From Devosia equisanguinis (GTDB lineage Bacteria; Pseudomonadota; Alphaproteobacteria; Rhizobiales; Devosiaceae): a stretch of 64,000 nt of DNA. A model generated the notes under the pieces. That model had not been told where the DNA came from. It saw only the letters and a program-made list of their open reading frames with translations, and ran no database searches. The DNA is taken from contig NZ_UZWD01000023.1 of the NCBI RefSeq assembly GCF_900631955.1, positions 1 through 64,000 of the forward strand, given 5' to 3'. Numbering within the stretch: the stretch's first letter is position 1; each line of letters opens with the position of its first letter. A program made the translations under genes and the position numbers. Below, piece after piece: positions 6,853 through 14,787 of the stretch.

Positions 6853-8223
6853 ATGCAGCTCAAGCCCAATGCTTTTCGCCTGCACGAAACGGCGCGCGGC
6901 GTCGAAACCATGTCGCGCTTCGCGCTGGCGGTGCTGTCCCTGGCCTCGGGGGTCTACACCTATCTTGGGGTGCGGGGCCTGCTCGATGGTTCGGCCACCT
7001 TCGTCTTCTTCGCTGCCATCGTCTATTCGGCCGCGGTCTCGGTCGCCATCTATGCCTTCTGGACCTATATGATGCGCTTTGTGCCCTTGGTGGTCAGCGG
7101 CACGCAGCGGATCGGGCTGTTTTTCACCATGGCCATTGGCTGCGCCATGATCATCGCCATGAGTTCCTGGCTCAATGCCGCGGCACTGGCCGGCTCGGCG
7201 GCACTGGAACAGCACATGGCGGTGACGCTGCAAGGCTATGCCGAAGATCTGGATCAAGCCCATGCCAATGCCCTGGCCAGCCAGAGCCTGTTGCCCGACG
7301 TGCAGCGGGCGGCGGAGCGCTTTGCCGCCCTGGCACAGGACGAGCGGGAAAGCGGCGCACTGACCGGCACGCAGGGCTCGGGCAGCGTCGTGCAATTGCT
7401 CAGCCAGATGAGCCTGCAGATGAACCAGCTGGCCGCGACCATCAGCGGGTCGCGCGGCGAGGTGACGACGCTGTTCACGCAAGGATCGGAGCGGTTGGCC
7501 ACCATGCGCGAGCTGGTATCGACACCCGGCGCCATCGAGCCGCGTTCCGACAATTTCCAGGCTGAGGCGGTGCAGCTTTCGGCCATTATCGCCGCCTTGC
7601 AGCAGACCGATGTTGCCGCTTCGGTCAAGCGCGCCGCAGCCGATCTTTCGGCCGGCTTCATTGCCCCGGTGGCCGATGGTCGCTCCGCCGAACTGGCCAA
7701 CCGGCAGGATCAGGTGATGGAGACCGTGCGGACCTCGGTGGCGGCCCAGTCGACGGCGCTGAGCGCCGCGGCCGATGAAATTCTCGCCACGCCCAAGGTC
7801 GAGCAGCGGCGCTTTGTGCCGCTCTCTTCGGCCGAGGCGGTGATCCGCTACTGGGGCGACTTCATTCCATCCTGGGCCGGAGCCATCTCCATCGATTTGC
7901 TGCCGGTGGTGCTGGTTCTGGTGCTGATGATCGTCAATGACGCCATGCGGCGCGAAGCCGAGACGCTCAAGGAGGCCGAGACCATTACCGCGGCGGAAAT
8001 GCTGCGGGCGATGACGCTTTATCGACGCATGGAAGCCGAGGGGCTCACCCTGCCCAGTGTGACCGCACCTGTGGTGCAGCAACCGGACAATGAGGTTGCA
8101 ACTGAGGAGCCGAAGGCTGCAGAGGCGGCAGTGACACCCGCGCCTGCCGGGACCGACGATGGCACGGTCACTCCGATCGAGACGGCGCAGCGCAAGCGTG
8201 GCGACGGACCGCGCCCGGCATGA
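6853..8223 (+). CDS. Hypothetical multi-pass membrane protein with large helical domain
   Basis: A 456-residue protein that I do not recognise. Three hydrophobic segments lie in the first 110 residues (about 22-42, 50-72, 88-108) and one near 340-362. Between them are about 220 residues rich in Ala, Gln, Glu and Leu with the look of coiled coils. The C-terminal 90 residues are Ala/Pro/Glu-rich and probably disordered. A GGGGA ribosome site precedes the ATG by a few bases. It overlaps the next gene by 4 bases (ATGA), so the two proteins are translationally coupled and likely act together. Topology suggests the long helical region is on one side of the inner membrane, possibly the periplasm. 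Confidence 0.75.
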   Translation: MQLKPNAFRLHETARGVETMSRFALAVLSLASGVYTYLGVRGLLDGSATFVFFAAIVYSAAVSVAIYAFWTYMMRFVPLVVSGTQRIGLFFTMAIGCAMIIAMSSWLNAAALAGSAALEQHMAVTLQGYAEDLDQAHANALASQSLLPDVQRAAERFAALAQDERESGALTGTQGSGSVVQLLSQMSLQMNQLAATISGSRGEVTTLFTQGSERLATMRELVSTPGAIEPRSDNFQAEAVQLSAIIAALQQTDVAASVKRAAADLSAGFIAPVADGRSAELANRQDQVMETVRTSVAAQSTALSAAADEILATPKVEQRRFVPLSSAEAVIRYWGDFIPSWAGAISIDLLPVVLVLVLMIVNDAMRREAETLKEAETITAAEMLRAMTLYRRMEAEGLTLPSVTAPVVQQPDNEVATEEPKAAEAAVTPAPAGTDDGTVTPIETAQRKRGDGPRPA

Positions 8224-9038
8224 AGACCCAGGCCAATGCGCGAGCCCCCACCGATGATGGGCCGTTTTACCGCGGCGTGATCGCCGCACTGGCGCGCATC
8301 GAGGACGGCACCATTCTGCGTACAGCGTTTTTCGTACTGCTCGCCGGGACCGTGGGGGTGCTCTATGTCGACTATCGCGAGCTCAGCGCCAACCAGGCCG
8401 AGCTCACCCGCGTGCCGCAGCCCATCTTGCCACCCGCCACCACGCCCGATGGCACTGAAGGCCGGCCGCGCCCGCCAGTGACCAGTGCGCCGGACATTCT
8501 CGACGCACCTTTGGAGATCGTCCTTGGAACCGGTGGTGAATTGCGGCTGACCGGCACGATCGACCCGGGGTCTGCGCAACGCTTTGCCGACGAAATCGCG
8601 GCGCGCGGCGAATATGTCGAGACTGTATCGCTCGATTCCCCGGGCGGCTCAGTCGACGATGCCTTGGCCATGGGGCGGTTGATCCGTGAAAAAGGCCTTT
8701 CCACCAAAGTCGGCGCGGGGCAGCTTTGTGCATCTTCGTGTCCGATCATTTTCGCGTCCGGCACCAAGCGGCTAGCGGGCGCGAATTCAGCGATCGGCGT
8801 GCATCAGGTCTATGCCGCAGCGCTCAGTGCCGACCCGGTCGATGCCCTCAGCATGGCCGGCATCGCCATGGCCGATGCCCAGGTTGTCACGGCCGAGATC
8901 ACCCGGCATCTGACCGAGTCCGGCGTAGACCCGGCCATGTGGCTGCATGCGCTGGAGACGCCCCCGGACCGGCTCTACTATTTTTCGCTCGAGGAGATGG
9001 AACGTCTTCGCCTTGTCACCGATGTGACAGAAGAGTGA
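8220..9038 (+). CDS. ClpP-like periplasmic protein (COG3904-type)
   Basis: A 272-residue protein with one N-terminal membrane segment (about residues 38-52, TAFFVLLAGTVGVLYV), a Pro-rich linker, and a C-terminal ClpP/crotonase-like fold. The conserved pieces VSLDSPGGSVDDALAMGRLI and CASSCPIIFASGTKR match the family of predicted periplasmic ClpP-like proteins; the Ser in ASSC and the His in GVHQVY are in the places expected for a serine-protease pair. It should be anchored to the inner membrane with the catalytic domain outside. Its start overlaps the stop of the upstream membrane-protein gene, suggesting a partner or substrate relationship. Protease activity is inferred, not shown. Confidence 0.8.
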   Translation: MKTQANARAPTDDGPFYRGVIAALARIEDGTILRTAFFVLLAGTVGVLYVDYRELSANQAELTRVPQPILPPATTPDGTEGRPRPPVTSAPDILDAPLEIVLGTGGELRLTGTIDPGSAQRFADEIAARGEYVETVSLDSPGGSVDDALAMGRLIREKGLSTKVGAGQLCASSCPIIFASGTKRLAGANSAIGVHQVYAAALSADPVDALSMAGIAMADAQVVTAEITRHLTESGVDPAMWLHALETPPDRLYYFSLEEMERLRLVTDVTEE

Positions 9039-9110
9039 ACGCTACCAGCGGAACCGAAGGAGGATCGGGTCCGTTTGGCCGTATTGATCATAAGTGGAGG
9101 GAGGCCACAC

Positions 9111-9389
9111 ATGTCCAATGCACATATGCTGACCCGGCATCGGGATATTCAAAACTGGGTTGCCGGGCGCCGCGGCATGCCGGCGATCGCTCGGGTGCGC
9201 AACAGTTTTGGCGAGGAACAGGCACAGCTGCGGCTGACATTCTCCCGCAATATGGAAGGGCGCGAAGACATCGGAATGAGCCCATGCTCGTGGAGTGCGT
9301 GGCTGGCCGAACTCGACCGGCAGCAGTTGGCGCTGCGAATCGAGCCTAGCGGGCGGTGTGAACTGGTGTCACGCGCCAGCATGAACTAG
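9111..9389 (+). CDS. Small conserved hypothetical protein
   Basis: A 92-residue protein starting at the ATG at 9111, which has GGAGGGAGG nine bases upstream; a longer frame from 9075 has no ribosome site. Core sequence TRHRDIQNWVAGRRGMPAIARV is basic and aromatic. I do not recognise a domain. It is alone, convergent with the diguanylate cyclase 5 bases away. Existence is supported by the ribosome site and by coding-like composition. Confidence 0.65.
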   Translation: MSNAHMLTRHRDIQNWVAGRRGMPAIARVRNSFGEEQAQLRLTFSRNMEGREDIGMSPCSWSAWLAELDRQQLALRIEPSGRCELVSRASMN

Positions 9390-9394
9390 GCACT

Positions 9395-10609
9395 CTAAAC
9401 CGGCACCTTGTCCTCGCGTGGCGCAATCGCAATGGCAACAAGGCTCGGCCGCGTTTCGGTTTCTGCAATACAGACCCGATCGCGGCCGTTCGACTTTGCC
9501 TCATAGAGCGCAGCGTCGGTGCGCCGCAGCAAGTCAGGAAGGCGGTCGCTGGCGCGAAACTGCGACACGCCGAACGAGGCTGAAACAGGCCGATCGATGC
9601 CGTGCTCCTCAAGCGCCACTCGCGAAAAAACGCTGCGCACCGTTTCGGCATAGAGCCGGCCGGCAACCAGATTGGCGCCAGGAATGAAGACGGCAAATTC
9701 TTCGCCCCCCATGCGACCGATGACGCTGTGCTCGCTGGCCACCTGCTTGAGCACCCGGCCGAAGGCGGTGATGACGGCGTCGCCGGCAGCATGACCGAAA
9801 CTGTCATTGATCTGCTTGAAGTGATCGAGGTCGGCCACCACCATCACGGCTGGCACACCCGAGCGCAGGGACAATGACAGGGCCTTGTCGGCCCGGTCCT
9901 CGAATCCACGGCGATTGAGCAGTCCGGACAGCGTGTCGGTCTCCGAGCGCGCGGTAATGTCGGCCATCACGTCGCGCACGATGATCAGCAACAGGACGAT
10001 GCCATTGCTGATCAGCATGACTGCGCCGGTTGTCTGCGAGATCGCGGCATAGCTCGAGGCCAGATAAAGCTGCGGCGACGCCCCTGAACCCAGTACGGCG
10101 GCGATGAAGGGCTTGGCCAGGAAATGCAGGCCCGCAGCAATGAACAAGGTCAGCAAAGCATAATCGAGCGCACCATTGCCGCGATGCCGCAGGATAATGG
10201 CGGCGCCCACGAGCAGCATCACCGAATAGGGCGCTTGATAGGCGAGCCCACGCACCAGATCTGTGCGTGGCATGTCCAGAATGAGGAGATAGCCGATCAG
10301 CGACGCGCCGGTCAGCACCAGAAGCAGGCGCCAGGGCGGTTGCTGCCGATAATGGCGGGCCAGGCCAATGCAGCAGCCGGCAAGCGCCAGCACAAAGCTC
10401 ATGGCGATGATCAGGCTGACCGGGCGGTGGTCGGTCTGATAGGGCAGGATGAATTCCATCACCGCCGTGACCATGCCCAAGCAATAGGAGAAAGCCAGCC
10501 ACATCGCACCACGGGACGAACGCTGGAAGGCCGCGACACTGCCGAAGGCAATGGCAAAAATGCCCGCCACGAAGAGGTTGATCGCCAATAGATAGGCTGC
10601 GGCAGTCAT
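9395..10609 (-). CDS. Membrane-bound diguanylate cyclase (GGDEF domain)
   Basis: A 404-residue protein. About six hydrophobic segments fill residues 5-215, forming a membrane sensor of unknown input. The GGDEF domain follows (about 235-395): SETDTSGLLNR-type entry, VVADLDHFKQINDSFGH and the active-site GGEEF, so it should make cyclic di-GMP from two GTP. There is no obvious RxxD inhibitory site directly before the GGEEF. Stands alone, transcribed toward the small hypothetical gene. Confidence 0.93.
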   Translation of the reverse strand: MTAAAYLLAINLFVAGIFAIAFGSVAAFQRSSRGAMWLAFSYCLGMVTAVMEFILPYQTDHRPVSLIIAMSFVLALAGCCIGLARHYRQQPPWRLLLVLTGASLIGYLLILDMPRTDLVRGLAYQAPYSVMLLVGAAIILRHRGNGALDYALLTLFIAAGLHFLAKPFIAAVLGSGASPQLYLASSYAAISQTTGAVMLISNGIVLLLIIVRDVMADITARSETDTLSGLLNRRGFEDRADKALSLSLRSGVPAVMVVADLDHFKQINDSFGHAAGDAVITAFGRVLKQVASEHSVIGRMGGEEFAVFIPGANLVAGRLYAETVRSVFSRVALEEHGIDRPVSASFGVSQFRASDRLPDLLRRTDAALYEAKSNGRDRVCIAETETRPSLVAIAIAPREDKVPV

Positions 10610-10722
10610 GGAGCGTCTTCTGTTGTCGGCGGCGCGTGCAGTCTAGACTGTGGCACCCAAAGAGACGTTAACGAAAGGGCCCGGATCGCACTTGTGAACA
10701 AAGTGCCCCCCGCGCAGCGCCC

Positions 10723-11733
10723 TCACGCCCGCGCCGCAATGCCGAGGGCATCAGCCAGCAGCGCATAGGACCGCCGGCGCAGCTCGTAGGAATGGATGGT
10801 CGTGGTGATCATCACCTCGTCGGCGCCCGCTGCCCTGGCCTTTTCGCTGATGGTTTCGGCCATGCTTCCTGGATCGCCCACCAGCCACAGGCTCGACTGA
10901 TGATCGATGACCTGCTGTTGCTGCGGGGTCAGCTTGTGATTCATCGCCTCCTCGGGCGCGCTCAACTGCCGCTGTTCCCCGGTGACGAAACGGGCCCAGT
11001 TCACCTTCTGGGAGATCGAGAGATAGTCGGCCTCGTCCTGTGTCGGCGCACAGATCACCGACAGGCACAAAATGGTGCGCGGTTCGGGGAAATCCACCGA
11101 GGGCACGAAAGCGGCCCGATAGGCTTCAAAAGCCGGCGCCGCCGGCGTATGCGAAAAGTGGGCGGCAAAAGCGTAGCCAAAGCCGATCTGGCCCGCCGCT
11201 TGGGCGCTGGCTCCGGACGAGCCAAGAAGCCATTTCGGTGGCAGGCTGATACCCCCCGGCGACACCGGCACACGCGAGAAAGGATGATCGGCCGGGAAAT
11301 TTTCCTCATCGAACGCCATCAGCTCGGCGAGATAGGTCGAAAATTCCTCCCCGCCACCGCTGCGCAAGGCGCGCATGGCATAGCCATCGCCACCCGGCGC
11401 ACGGCCGATACCGAGGTCGATGCGTCCCGGATGGAGCGCTTCAAGGGTGCGATAGGCCTCTGCAATGCGCAGCGGCGCATGGTTGAGCAACATCACCCCG
11501 CCGGAGCCAACGCGAATATGTTTTGTGGCCGCCGCCGCGCTGCCGATCAGGATTTCCGGTACTGACGAGGCAATGGAAGGCATGCCGTGATGCTCGGCAT
11601 ACCAGAGCCTGGTATAGCCCAGCCGGTCGGCCTCCTGCGCCAGTCGCACGGTCTCGGCCATCGCCTCGGGCGTCGAACTGCCTTGGGCGATTGGGGCAAG
11701 ATCCTGGAGGGAAAGTGCGAAGGGCGCTGTCAT
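10723..11733 (-). CDS. LLM-class flavin-dependent oxidoreductase (luciferase-like)
   Basis: A 336-residue protein of the bacterial luciferase-like superfamily, MsnO8-like subgroup: N-terminus FALSLQDLAP, the block RLWYAEHHGMPSIASS, and a C-terminal part ending in the usual helix. These enzymes use reduced flavin to oxidise small organic molecules; the substrate cannot be told. The open frame extends 41 codons upstream, but homologs normally begin at MTAPFALSLQDL, so I use that ATG (11731-11733). A start at 11763 is possible. No operon partner. Confidence 0.87.
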   Translation of the reverse strand: MTAPFALSLQDLAPIAQGSSTPEAMAETVRLAQEADRLGYTRLWYAEHHGMPSIASSVPEILIGSAAAATKHIRVGSGGVMLLNHAPLRIAEAYRTLEALHPGRIDLGIGRAPGGDGYAMRALRSGGGEEFSTYLAELMAFDEENFPADHPFSRVPVSPGGISLPPKWLLGSSGASAQAAGQIGFGYAFAAHFSHTPAAPAFEAYRAAFVPSVDFPEPRTILCLSVICAPTQDEADYLSISQKVNWARFVTGEQRQLSAPEEAMNHKLTPQQQQVIDHQSSLWLVGDPGSMAETISEKARAAGADEVMITTTIHSYELRRRSYALLADALGIAARA

Positions 11734-11953
11734 GAAGCCGGCTTTCAGAGAGTTTGGCATCATCGGTAGATCACGATGAAAGACGCAAAGGTCAAGGCTT
11801 GGGCGCAAAAAAATGCCAGGCGGCACCGCCGCGATTGTGTCCGGACTGCTGCACATTGGCCGCGATGCACCACACCGCAGCCCGCATGAATTGACTTTTT
11901 AACGCTTTCACCGCCCTTATGCGAACCCATCAGTTATGCGTGAGGGTCGAACA

Positions 11954-12541
11954 GTGGCGCGAAACAGTGTGATCCTTGCCGGGCTCATAATGCTGGTGGC
12001 GACACCCGCTATGGCGCAGAACCTGCTCGATCCGCATCCGCTTGCTGGCGTCGTCGATGAATTGCGCATCGGTCTGCATGCCCATGACGTTCACCACGCC
12101 GCCCTGCCCTTTTCGGTCAATCAGTGGCGGCTCAACCAGATCGAGGACATCAGTTTCGATCTGCTTTTCACCTCACCGGACCTGGATGTGTTCCGCTGGC
12201 TGGGTTCGCCCCGCCCGGAAGTGGGCGCCACGCTCAATCTCGGCGGCAAGGATTCGATGGCCCATCTCGGCCTCACCTGGCAATTGCCGATTTTTGAAAC
12301 CCCGGTCTATCTCGAAGGCACGTTCGGCGCTGCCATTCACGATGGCGCACTGACCGGCGCAGCACCGGGCCGCAAGAATTTCGGCTGCCAGGTCAATTTC
12401 TACGAACGCTTCGGCGTCGGCATGCATGTCAGTGACAATGTCACCGCCACGCTGACCTATGAGCACACCTCCAATAATGGCTGGTGCCAGGCCAATGACG
12501 GGCTCTCCAATTTCGGTCTGCGTCTGGGCTGGAAATTCTAG
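11954..12541 (+). CDS. Lipid A 3-O-deacylase-like outer-membrane protein (PagL family)
   Basis: A 195-residue protein with a signal peptide (residues about 1-22, cleaved after PAMA) and the beta-barrel pattern ending in a C-terminal Phe. The PagL catalytic region is visible as EHTSNNGWCQANDGLSNFG, with the His-x-Ser-Asn signature near residue 170. PagL-type enzymes remove the 3-O acyl chain from lipid A in the outer membrane. I chose the GTG at 11954, because GAGGG lies 7 bases before it, over the ATG at 11936, which has no ribosome site. A second, diverged copy follows at 12680. Confidence 0.82.
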   Translation: MARNSVILAGLIMLVATPAMAQNLLDPHPLAGVVDELRIGLHAHDVHHAALPFSVNQWRLNQIEDISFDLLFTSPDLDVFRWLGSPRPEVGATLNLGGKDSMAHLGLTWQLPIFETPVYLEGTFGAAIHDGALTGAAPGRKNFGCQVNFYERFGVGMHVSDNVTATLTYEHTSNNGWCQANDGLSNFGLRLGWKF

Positions 12542-12582
12542 GTCGGCAGGCTGCCTTGCGAGAAGAACGAGCGGCGTTACCG

Positions 12583-12622
12583 GGCGTTAGCATTAACGCC
12601 TGATTAAAGACGATTTTAATCA
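12583..12622. promoter_or_regulatory. Two adjacent perfect palindromes between PagL paralogs
   Basis: GGCGTTA/TAACGCC at 12583-12589 and 12594-12600, then directly TGATTAAA/TTTAATCA at 12601-12608 and 12615-12622. They lie in the 138-base gap before the second PagL-like gene. They could be a terminator of the first gene followed by an operator or promoter of the second. Confidence 0.5.
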
Positions 12623-12679
12623 AATCTTGCCCATGGCGCATGCACGGCGCCCTATGGTTTCCTCGCAGGGAGACCGACA

Positions 12680-13234
12680 ATGGCACGCTTTCTGACCGGT
12701 ATCGCGCTGGTCCTGTTCAGTTTGGGGCTGGCAGTGCCTGCCTTCGCGCAAATTCTGCCTTTCGAAGTGCGCGGCGGTGTCTCGGCTACTGGCGTGACCG
12801 ATCCTGGCGTCAACATGTTCGACCCCGCCCGGTTGCGCGACGCCAATGTGGAGCTGCTTTACACAGTTCCCGATCTCAGCGCCTGGGCGGTATTGGGCGA
12901 GCTCCGCCCACACCTGGGCGGCACTATGAGCTTTACCGGCCAGGAAAATCTCATCTATGGCGGACTGAGCTGGACCGTGCGTGCGCCGCTGCTGCCGGTC
13001 TGGGGCGAGGCGAGCCTGGGCGGCGGCTGGCAGAGCGGCGCCCTGCAACCGGCCGGCACACCCACCCGCTTCGGCTGCGCCGTGGTGGCTCGAGCCGCAG
13101 CCACGGTGGGCGTCGATGTGCTCCCCGGCGCCTCGGTCATGGCAACGCTCTCCCACCTCACCGATTTCGGCGCCTGCAATCAGCCCAATAATGGCCGCAC
13201 CGATCTGGGCCTCAGGGTCGGCATCCGGTTTTAG
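12680..13234 (+). CDS. PagL-like outer-membrane protein, catalytic serine replaced
   Basis: A 184-residue protein with a signal peptide (cleavage after VPAFA near residue 23) and a barrel-like sequence ending in Phe. It shares layout with the preceding PagL-like protein: the PEVGATLNLGGKDSMAHLGL region of the first corresponds to PHLGGTMSFTGQENLIYGGL here. The catalytic block reads SHLTDFGACNQPNNGRTDLG, so the Ser of the His-x-Ser-Asn motif is Thr and the following Asn is Asp. It may be an inactive or altered deacylase. AGGGAG lies 7 bases before the ATG. Located between the first paralog and the HI0933-type gene, which converges on it. Confidence 0.75.
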   Translation: MARFLTGIALVLFSLGLAVPAFAQILPFEVRGGVSATGVTDPGVNMFDPARLRDANVELLYTVPDLSAWAVLGELRPHLGGTMSFTGQENLIYGGLSWTVRAPLLPVWGEASLGGGWQSGALQPAGTPTRFGCAVVARAAATVGVDVLPGASVMATLSHLTDFGACNQPNNGRTDLGLRVGIRF

Positions 13235-13256
13235 CTTTTGCTCCGCTGCAAACGCC

Positions 13257-14447
13257 TTAGGCGACTTGCCCCGCTGACCAGCCAGAAGCCCAGGCCCATT
13301 GGAAATTGTAGCCGCCCAGCCAGCCGGTGACATCCACGGCCTCACCGACGAAGAACAGATTGGGGACGGTGCGCGCCATCATGGTCTTGGCATCGAGATC
13401 CTTGGTATCGATCCCGCCCAGCGTCACCTCGGCCGTGCGATAGCCTTCCGACCCCACCGGCTTGAGCGTCCAATTGGTGATCTGCTCGGCGGCGACAACC
13501 AGTTTCTTGTCGGAGAGATCGCCGATCATCCCCGGCTGGTCGATCAGATCCCCCACCAACTGCGCCAATCGCTTGGGCAAATGGGCTGAGAGTACGGTCT
13601 GCACATGCAGCCTCGGCGTCGCCTTGCGGGCCGCCTGCAGCAGCGCCAGCGCATCCTGACCGGGGAGCAAATTGACCGCGATCGGGTCACCGTCGCGCCA
13701 ATAGGAGGAAATCTGCAGGATCGCAGGGCCTGAAAGCCCGCGATGGGTAAAGAGCAGCGCTTCTTCGAACCTGGTCTTGCCATGACTGACAATGGCATTG
13801 GTCGACACCCCAGCCAGGGGCTTGAGCATTTCCAGAGCGCCCGGCTCAAAGGTCAGTGGCACCAGGGCCGGGCGCGTATCGATGACGTTTAGGCCGAACT
13901 GGCGCGCCAGTTGATAGGCGAAGCCAGTCGCACCCATCTTGGGAATGGATTTGCCGCCCGTGGCCACGACGAGGCTCGTCGTCGTGACGATGCCATCCCC
14001 GACCATGACCTTGAAACCGTCGGCATCTTGCTCGACGGCGCCGATGGCACGACCGGTCCAGATGGCCACTCCGGCCTGCCTGGCCTCGTCGATCAGCATG
14101 GAGACGATCTGGGTTGCCGGACCATCGCAGAACAATTGCCCCAGCGTCTTTTCGTGAAAGGCGATGCCACGCTTCTTAACCCGCTCGATGAACATTTCCG
14201 GCGTGAAGCGGGACAAAGCCGACAGCGCAAAGCGCGGATTCTGGCTCAGAAAGCGGTCTCGCCCCAGAATGTGATTGGCGTTAACATTGGTAAAATTGCA
14301 GCGGCCGCCGCCAGAAATGCGGATCTTTTCGCCGGGATCGCGGGCGTGATCGGCAACCAGCACCCGCCGGCCACGCCGGCCGGCTTCAATGGCGGCCATG
14401 AGCCCGGCTGCGCCGGCCCCCAGGATGATCACGTCAAAATCGGGCAT
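13257..14447 (-). CDS. NAD(P)/FAD-dependent oxidoreductase, HI0933/YhiN family
   Basis: A 396-residue flavoprotein. The N-terminus carries the FAD-binding ILGAGAAGLMAAIEAGRRGR and the family signature KIRISGGGRCNFTN; a conserved C-terminal GWLGGYNFQWAWASG closes the FAD site. This family (BaiN/RdsA, YhiN) is widespread, with uncertain physiological substrate. The open frame starts nine codons earlier, but MPDFDVIILGAG fits the family start. It is monocistronic and convergent with the second PagL-like gene. Confidence 0.9.
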   Translation of the reverse strand: MPDFDVIILGAGAAGLMAAIEAGRRGRRVLVADHARDPGEKIRISGGGRCNFTNVNANHILGRDRFLSQNPRFALSALSRFTPEMFIERVKKRGIAFHEKTLGQLFCDGPATQIVSMLIDEARQAGVAIWTGRAIGAVEQDADGFKVMVGDGIVTTTSLVVATGGKSIPKMGATGFAYQLARQFGLNVIDTRPALVPLTFEPGALEMLKPLAGVSTNAIVSHGKTRFEEALLFTHRGLSGPAILQISSYWRDGDPIAVNLLPGQDALALLQAARKATPRLHVQTVLSAHLPKRLAQLVGDLIDQPGMIGDLSDKKLVVAAEQITNWTLKPVGSEGYRTAEVTLGGIDTKDLDAKTMMARTVPNLFFVGEAVDVTGWLGGYNFQWAWASGWSAGQVA

Positions 14448-14581
14448 TTCAGGTCCTTCGCGGCTTTGCCCCATCCCTCTCGCAAAGGGCGATGGGGCGC
14501 AAGAGGCAAAGCCATCCGCAATGGCGATTGACTCTTTCCTATTTGAGAGTATGAGAAGTCCTGCTTTGCAATAGGAAGCAT

Positions 14582-14683
14582 ATGTTCGTCATGGCTCGCA
14601 TCGGCTCCATCGCCGTATTCGCACTGACCCGGCTCACCACCGGGGGCGCTGCCGCCATGACTAAAACCACCAAAACCGCCTGA
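14582..14683 (+). CDS. Candidate leader peptide upstream of asd
   Basis: A 33-codon ORF with an AGGA ribosome site five bases before its ATG. The C-terminal part reads TRLTTGG...MTKTTKTA, seven threonines and two lysines in 18 residues, directly before the stop. It ends 104 bases before asd, whose product feeds threonine, lysine and methionine synthesis. A strong hairpin begins one base after its stop codon (14685). This is the layout of a ribosome-sensed leader peptide. It is a hypothesis from position and codon content; a chance ORF cannot be excluded. Confidence 0.45.
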   Translation: MFVMARIGSIAVFALTRLTTGGAAAMTKTTKTA

Positions 14684-14684
14684 C

Positions 14685-14751
14685 GCTTTTCCCCGGGTCG
14701 CACTCCCGACGGGGAGAGGCTCAAAGACAAGACCGCGATCAGCCGATCGCG
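14685..14751 (+). promoter_or_regulatory. Two hairpins in the asd 5' leader
   Basis: GCTTTTCCCC at 14685-14694 pairs with GGGGAGAGGC at 14711-14720 (two G-U pairs). A second perfect hairpin CGCGATC/GATCGCG spans 14734-14751. No U-run follows, so if this is an attenuator it may act on translation or through Rho rather than as an intrinsic terminator. Confidence 0.45.
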
Positions 14752-14787
14752 CGGGGGCGGAAAATGGTAAGGGACCGGAGTTCCAAA

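Noticed and set aside
6760-8289. 509-codon open frame on the minus strand over the membrane-protein gene
   Set aside because: Its residues are low-complexity (His, Arg and Gly rich), it has no ribosome site or recognised motif, and it is antisense to a gene with clear membrane helices; it is a codon-bias shadow.
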